Notes under the pieces: model-generated | Seen by the model: only the letters and a program-made list of their open reading frames with translations | What the model was told of the DNA's origin: nothing | Database searches by the model: none | From: Spirochaetota bacterium | Lineage (GTDB): Bacteria > Spirochaetota > UBA12135 > COTS27 | Direction of reading: 5' to 3' | DNA: 8,475 nt | Assembly: GCA_030621685.1 (NCBI GenBank) | Contig: JAUXHF010000076.1 | Span: 1 to 8,475 of the forward strand | Position numbers and translations under genes: made by a program | Shown: one piece after another, positions 6,306-8,475 of the stretch | How the letters are laid out: each line of letters starts with the position of its first letter | Numbering within the stretch: position 1 is the first letter of the stretch

Positions 6306-6734
6306 CTAAAGCCGACTTTCCATCTCATCTTTAAAATTTCTAAACAGCTTAATATATTTTTTTCTAATAATTTCCAGTATCTTTTTAGCCGAGCTTTTGT
6401 CATAAGCGTGAACGGTAACATTTCTGCTTTCAATAGTTTGCATCCAAATCTCAGCATTCACGATTAATCTTGCATGAATCGCTTCTTTAAAAGCATCCCT
6501 AGCACCGACAATCCCATTGATTCCTTGATGCTTAAAGTAATCTTGTAGCACTTTCCAGCTTAGCTCATGAGTAAACTCGTAAGCTTTAATTAGGCCTTGA
6601 GACTCCAGATCAGATAGATGCCCCTTTAATTCTAAAAGACGAATGGCATCTTCAAGCCGCTCTAAGGCATTTTTGAAACTTGAAAACCGCTGTTTCCATC
6701 GAATATTTTTTTCTTCCATCTTTTCTTCCATCAT
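6306..6734 (-). CDS. HEPN-domain protein, HI0074-like nucleotidyltransferase partner (possible HepT-type toxin)
   Basis: A 142-residue, largely helical protein of the family named nucleotidyltransferase substrate-binding protein (HI0074 type). Landmarks are LIKAYEFTHELSWKVLQDYF (48-67) and SRNVTVHAYD (103-112). The latter carries the HEPN R-x4-H-x-Y motif: Arg104, His109 and Tyr111. In Shewanella HepT the Arg and His are the RNase active site and the Tyr is AMPylated by the MNT antitoxin; all three are present here. The matching MNT gene follows on the same strand, so the two are best read as one module. A 12-bp tandem repeat encodes MEEKMEEK at residues 2-9, giving in-frame ATGs at codons 1, 2 and 6. 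Codon 6 is preceded by GGAAG and could be a start as well. Toxin activity is inferred, not shown. Confidence 0.88.
   Translation of the reverse strand: MMEEKMEEKNIRWKQRFSSFKNALERLEDAIRLLELKGHLSDLESQGLIKAYEFTHELSWKVLQDYFKHQGINGIVGARDAFKEAIHARLIVNAEIWMQTIESRNVTVHAYDKSSAKKILEIIRKKYIKLFRNFKDEMESRL
6708..6731 (-). repeat. 12-bp tandem duplication encoding MEEKMEEK at the HEPN N-terminus
   Basis: On the minus strand ATGGAAGAAAAG is followed directly by ATGGAAGAAAAA, one base different. It duplicates both a start codon and a purine-rich GGAAG that may act as a ribosome binding site for the second ATG. Confidence 0.85.
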
Positions 6735-6938
6735 AACGTTACTCTTTGCCTTTTCCTCAAATTTATTCCCTAGCTTCGTATTTTATTATTGTACAGCCAT
6801 GTTACAGCATGATTATATTCTAGCTTAAGCCACTGCATATTAGATTTTTCAAAGAACGCAGCAAAAATATCCTCTGACATGTGTTTTTCACATTACAATA
6901 TTCAAAATAAAAAAACGATAATCCCTACAAAAAGCTAC
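6735..6938. other. Divergent intergenic region between the HEPN operon and metG
   Basis: These 204 bp must hold the promoters for both directions. For the minus strand there is a perfect TATAAT (6812-6817, 78 bp before the HEPN start) but no convincing -35 at proper distance. For the plus strand CTGACA (6874-6879) and TACAAT (6894-6899) each match consensus at five of six positions, but the 14-bp spacer is too short for a normal promoter. Between them lies the palindrome ATGTG-TTTTT-CACAT (6879-6893), operator-like in form. No tRNA, riboswitch or further ORF is evident. Confidence 0.5.
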
Positions 6939-8475
6939 ATGAATAAGAAGAAGAGAAAAATACTTGTTACAGCTGCCTTGCCCTATGCTAACGGAGAACT
7001 CCATATGGGGCATCTCACGGAGTATTTGCAGGCTGATTTCTGGGTACGCTACCAGCGTATGCATGGCCATGAGTGTTTGTATTTCTCTGCCGATGATGCC
7101 CATGGCACGCCCATTATGCTCAGCGCCAAAAAACGCGGCCTTTCTAGTGAAGCGCTTATAACCGAGCAGAAAAAACTCCATGAACAAGACTTCGCCGGCT
7201 TTCTTATTAATTTCACACACTTTTCATCCACGCATAGCCAGAAAAACCGTGAATTTTGTGAAAAAATTTTCCATGCCATGCAGGAAGGCGGGCATATCAG
7301 CGAAAAACGGATACGTCAAAGCTATTGCGAAAACTGTAACATGTTCTTGCCCGATAGGCTTATTCGCGGAACCTGCCCTTACTGTAAAACAAAAGATCAA
7401 TACGGCGATGTCTGTGAATCTTGCTCTCGCACCTATAGCCCCAGTGAACTCTTAGATCCTAGCTGCGCTACTTGTGGTCATATCCCGGTTATGAAAGAAA
7501 GTGATCATTTGTTTTTTGAACTTTCTCATTTTGAAGATTTTTTAAAAGACTGGATAAACGAGCGAATCCCCGAAGAAATAACACATCAATTTAAGGAATG
7601 GTTTCAAGAGCGGCTGAAGGCATGGAACATCTCTCGTGATACGCCGTATTTTGGTTTTCCCATTCCTAATTTCCCCGAAAAATACTTCTATGTTTGGATG
7701 GATGCTCCCATTGGCTATATTGCCTGTTCCCAAGAATGGCTAGCCCAGCAAGGTCGTAGCTACGAAGAGTTTTGGAAAAGTGAGGACAGCGAACTCTATC
7801 ATTTTATTGGCAAAGATATTGTATATTTCCATGCCTTGTTTTGGCCTGCTACCTTAAAAGCCGCCGGACTTCGAACGCCAACAAAATTATTCGTCCACGG
7901 TTTTCTTACGCTGAATGGGCAAAAAATGAGCAAATCACGAGGGCATTCCATTTCCGCCCCCGGCTACCTGCAATCTGGAATTCCACCAGAGTATTTACGT
8001 TACTACTTTGCTGGAAAACTCTCGCCTAAGATCATCGATTTCGATTTAAACCTAGAGGAATTCAAAAACAGAATTAATGCTGAACTTGTCGGCAAGATAA
8101 GCAATCTTGCCTCACGATCTATTTCCATGCTTCATAAACGCTGTTTGGGCATAGTAGGTAGCTGTGATGCAGATGGCAAGGCCTTGCTAGGCAATGCCTT
8201 AAGCCAAAGTGAAGCCTGCATGGAATATTATGAAGCTAGAGAATTCCACAAGGTAAGCAGCTCTATGCGGAAAACAGCCGAGAACGCTAACCGATATTTT
8301 GACGAAAAAAGCCCCTGGGGAATTGAAGACCCTGAGTCTTGCCAAGCCGTACTCAGTGCTGCCATTGAAGTTTTTCGTATTATTGTAATCACGCTTGCTC
8401 CCATTATGCCTTTCTACGCACAACATGCCTCATATATATTATCCGAGACTGAAACAAATACGCCATCTCTTTCAA
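6939..8475 (+). CDS. metG: Methionyl-tRNA synthetase, N-terminal 512 codons (runs off the right edge)
   Basis: Class I synthetase that charges tRNA-Met, including initiator tRNA. The frame is open from ATG 6939 to the window end, so the C-terminus is missing; E. coli MetG has 677 residues. It aligns closely with E. coli MetG from the first residues: LPYANGELHMGH (14-25) with HIGH-type HMGH at 22-25, ADDAHGTPIML, YFYVWMDAPIGY, YHFIGKDIVYFHALFWP, and KMSKS at 329-333. The zinc-binding insert has four CxxC pairs (Cys130/133, 146/149, 159/162, 176/179), so both knuckles of the E. coli-type protein are intact. Trp460 in SPWGIED matches the anticodon-reading Trp461 of E. coli. No frameshift is seen. 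The start fits the family N-terminus but has no clear Shine-Dalgarno sequence. Whether the C-terminal tRNA-binding dimerisation domain is present cannot be told. Confidence 0.97.
   Translation, partial: MNKKKRKILVTAALPYANGELHMGHLTEYLQADFWVRYQRMHGHECLYFSADDAHGTPIMLSAKKRGLSSEALITEQKKLHEQDFAGFLINFTHFSSTHSQKNREFCEKIFHAMQEGGHISEKRIRQSYCENCNMFLPDRLIRGTCPYCKTKDQYGDVCESCSRTYSPSELLDPSCATCGHIPVMKESDHLFFELSHFEDFLKDWINERIPEEITHQFKEWFQERLKAWNISRDTPYFGFPIPNFPEKYFYVWMDAPIGYIACSQEWLAQQGRSYEEFWKSEDSELYHFIGKDIVYFHALFWPATLKAAGLRTPTKLFVHGFLTLNGQKMSKSRGHSISAPGYLQSGIPPEYLRYYFAGKLSPKIIDFDLNLEEFKNRINAELVGKISNLASRSISMLHKRCLGIVGSCDADGKALLGNALSQSEACMEYYEAREFHKVSSSMRKTAENANRYFDEKSPWGIEDPESCQAVLSAAIEVFRIIVITLAPIMPFYAQHASYILSETETNTPSLS

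Noticed and set aside
6879..6893. CRP/FNR binding site upstream of metG
   Set aside because: The half-site spacing is too short for TGTGA-N6-TCACA and there is no FNR TTGAT core.
7180..7455. Small protein genes overlapping metG, aroC, the kinase or psd in other frames
   Set aside because: All lie inside well-conserved genes, lack start signals and look like no known family; they are reading-frame shadows.

Overview
The window reads as ordinary chromosomal DNA of a moderately AT-rich, double-membraned (Gram-negative type) bacterium. The support is a phosphatidylserine decarboxylase, an NtrY-like membrane histidine kinase, an EpmA/GenX-type lysyl-tRNA-synthetase paralogue that modifies EF-P, and an E. 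coli-type MetG with four CxxC pairs. I cannot place it to phylum from sequence alone. MetG and EpmA look proteobacterial or spirochaete-like, and the chorismate synthase has a WGESHG variant of the usual FGESHG motif. Several genes lack a good Shine-Dalgarno sequence.

Layout. 1-538: a tandem array with an exact 192-bp period, in which the aroC leader and the first 28 aroC codons occur three times. The first two copies each end in a 35-codon ORF; the third runs on into intact aroC (453-1571, +). 1572-1744: intergenic, holding the end of a 25-bp tandem duplication, a weak hairpin, and a good sigma70-type promoter set inside a 12-bp inverted repeat. 1745-2884 (+): epmA/genX with a TTG start. 2884-2931: a 22-bp repeat present twice, lying exactly where epmA and the kinase gene converge. 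2911-4875 (-): NtrY-like histidine kinase. 4872-5879 (-): psd, overlapping the kinase start by ATGA. 5899-6219 and 6306-6734 (-): a MNT nucleotidyltransferase and its HEPN partner (HI0073/HI0074-like, possible toxin-antitoxin pair). 6735-6938: divergent intergenic region. 6939 to the right edge (+): metG, cut off by the window after 512 codons.

Functionally, aroC supplies chorismate, epmA acts on EF-P, metG charges tRNA-Met, and psd makes phosphatidylethanolamine. The four minus-strand genes (HEPN, MNT, psd, kinase) are spaced as one possible transcription unit, with psd and the kinase translationally coupled.

The strongest unexplained signal is the aroC 5' array. Differences between its copies fall mostly at silent third codon positions, while its non-coding parts are almost invariant. 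A second pattern is that tandem duplications of 10, 12, 25, 26 and 192 bp sit at five different gene ends in this short window.
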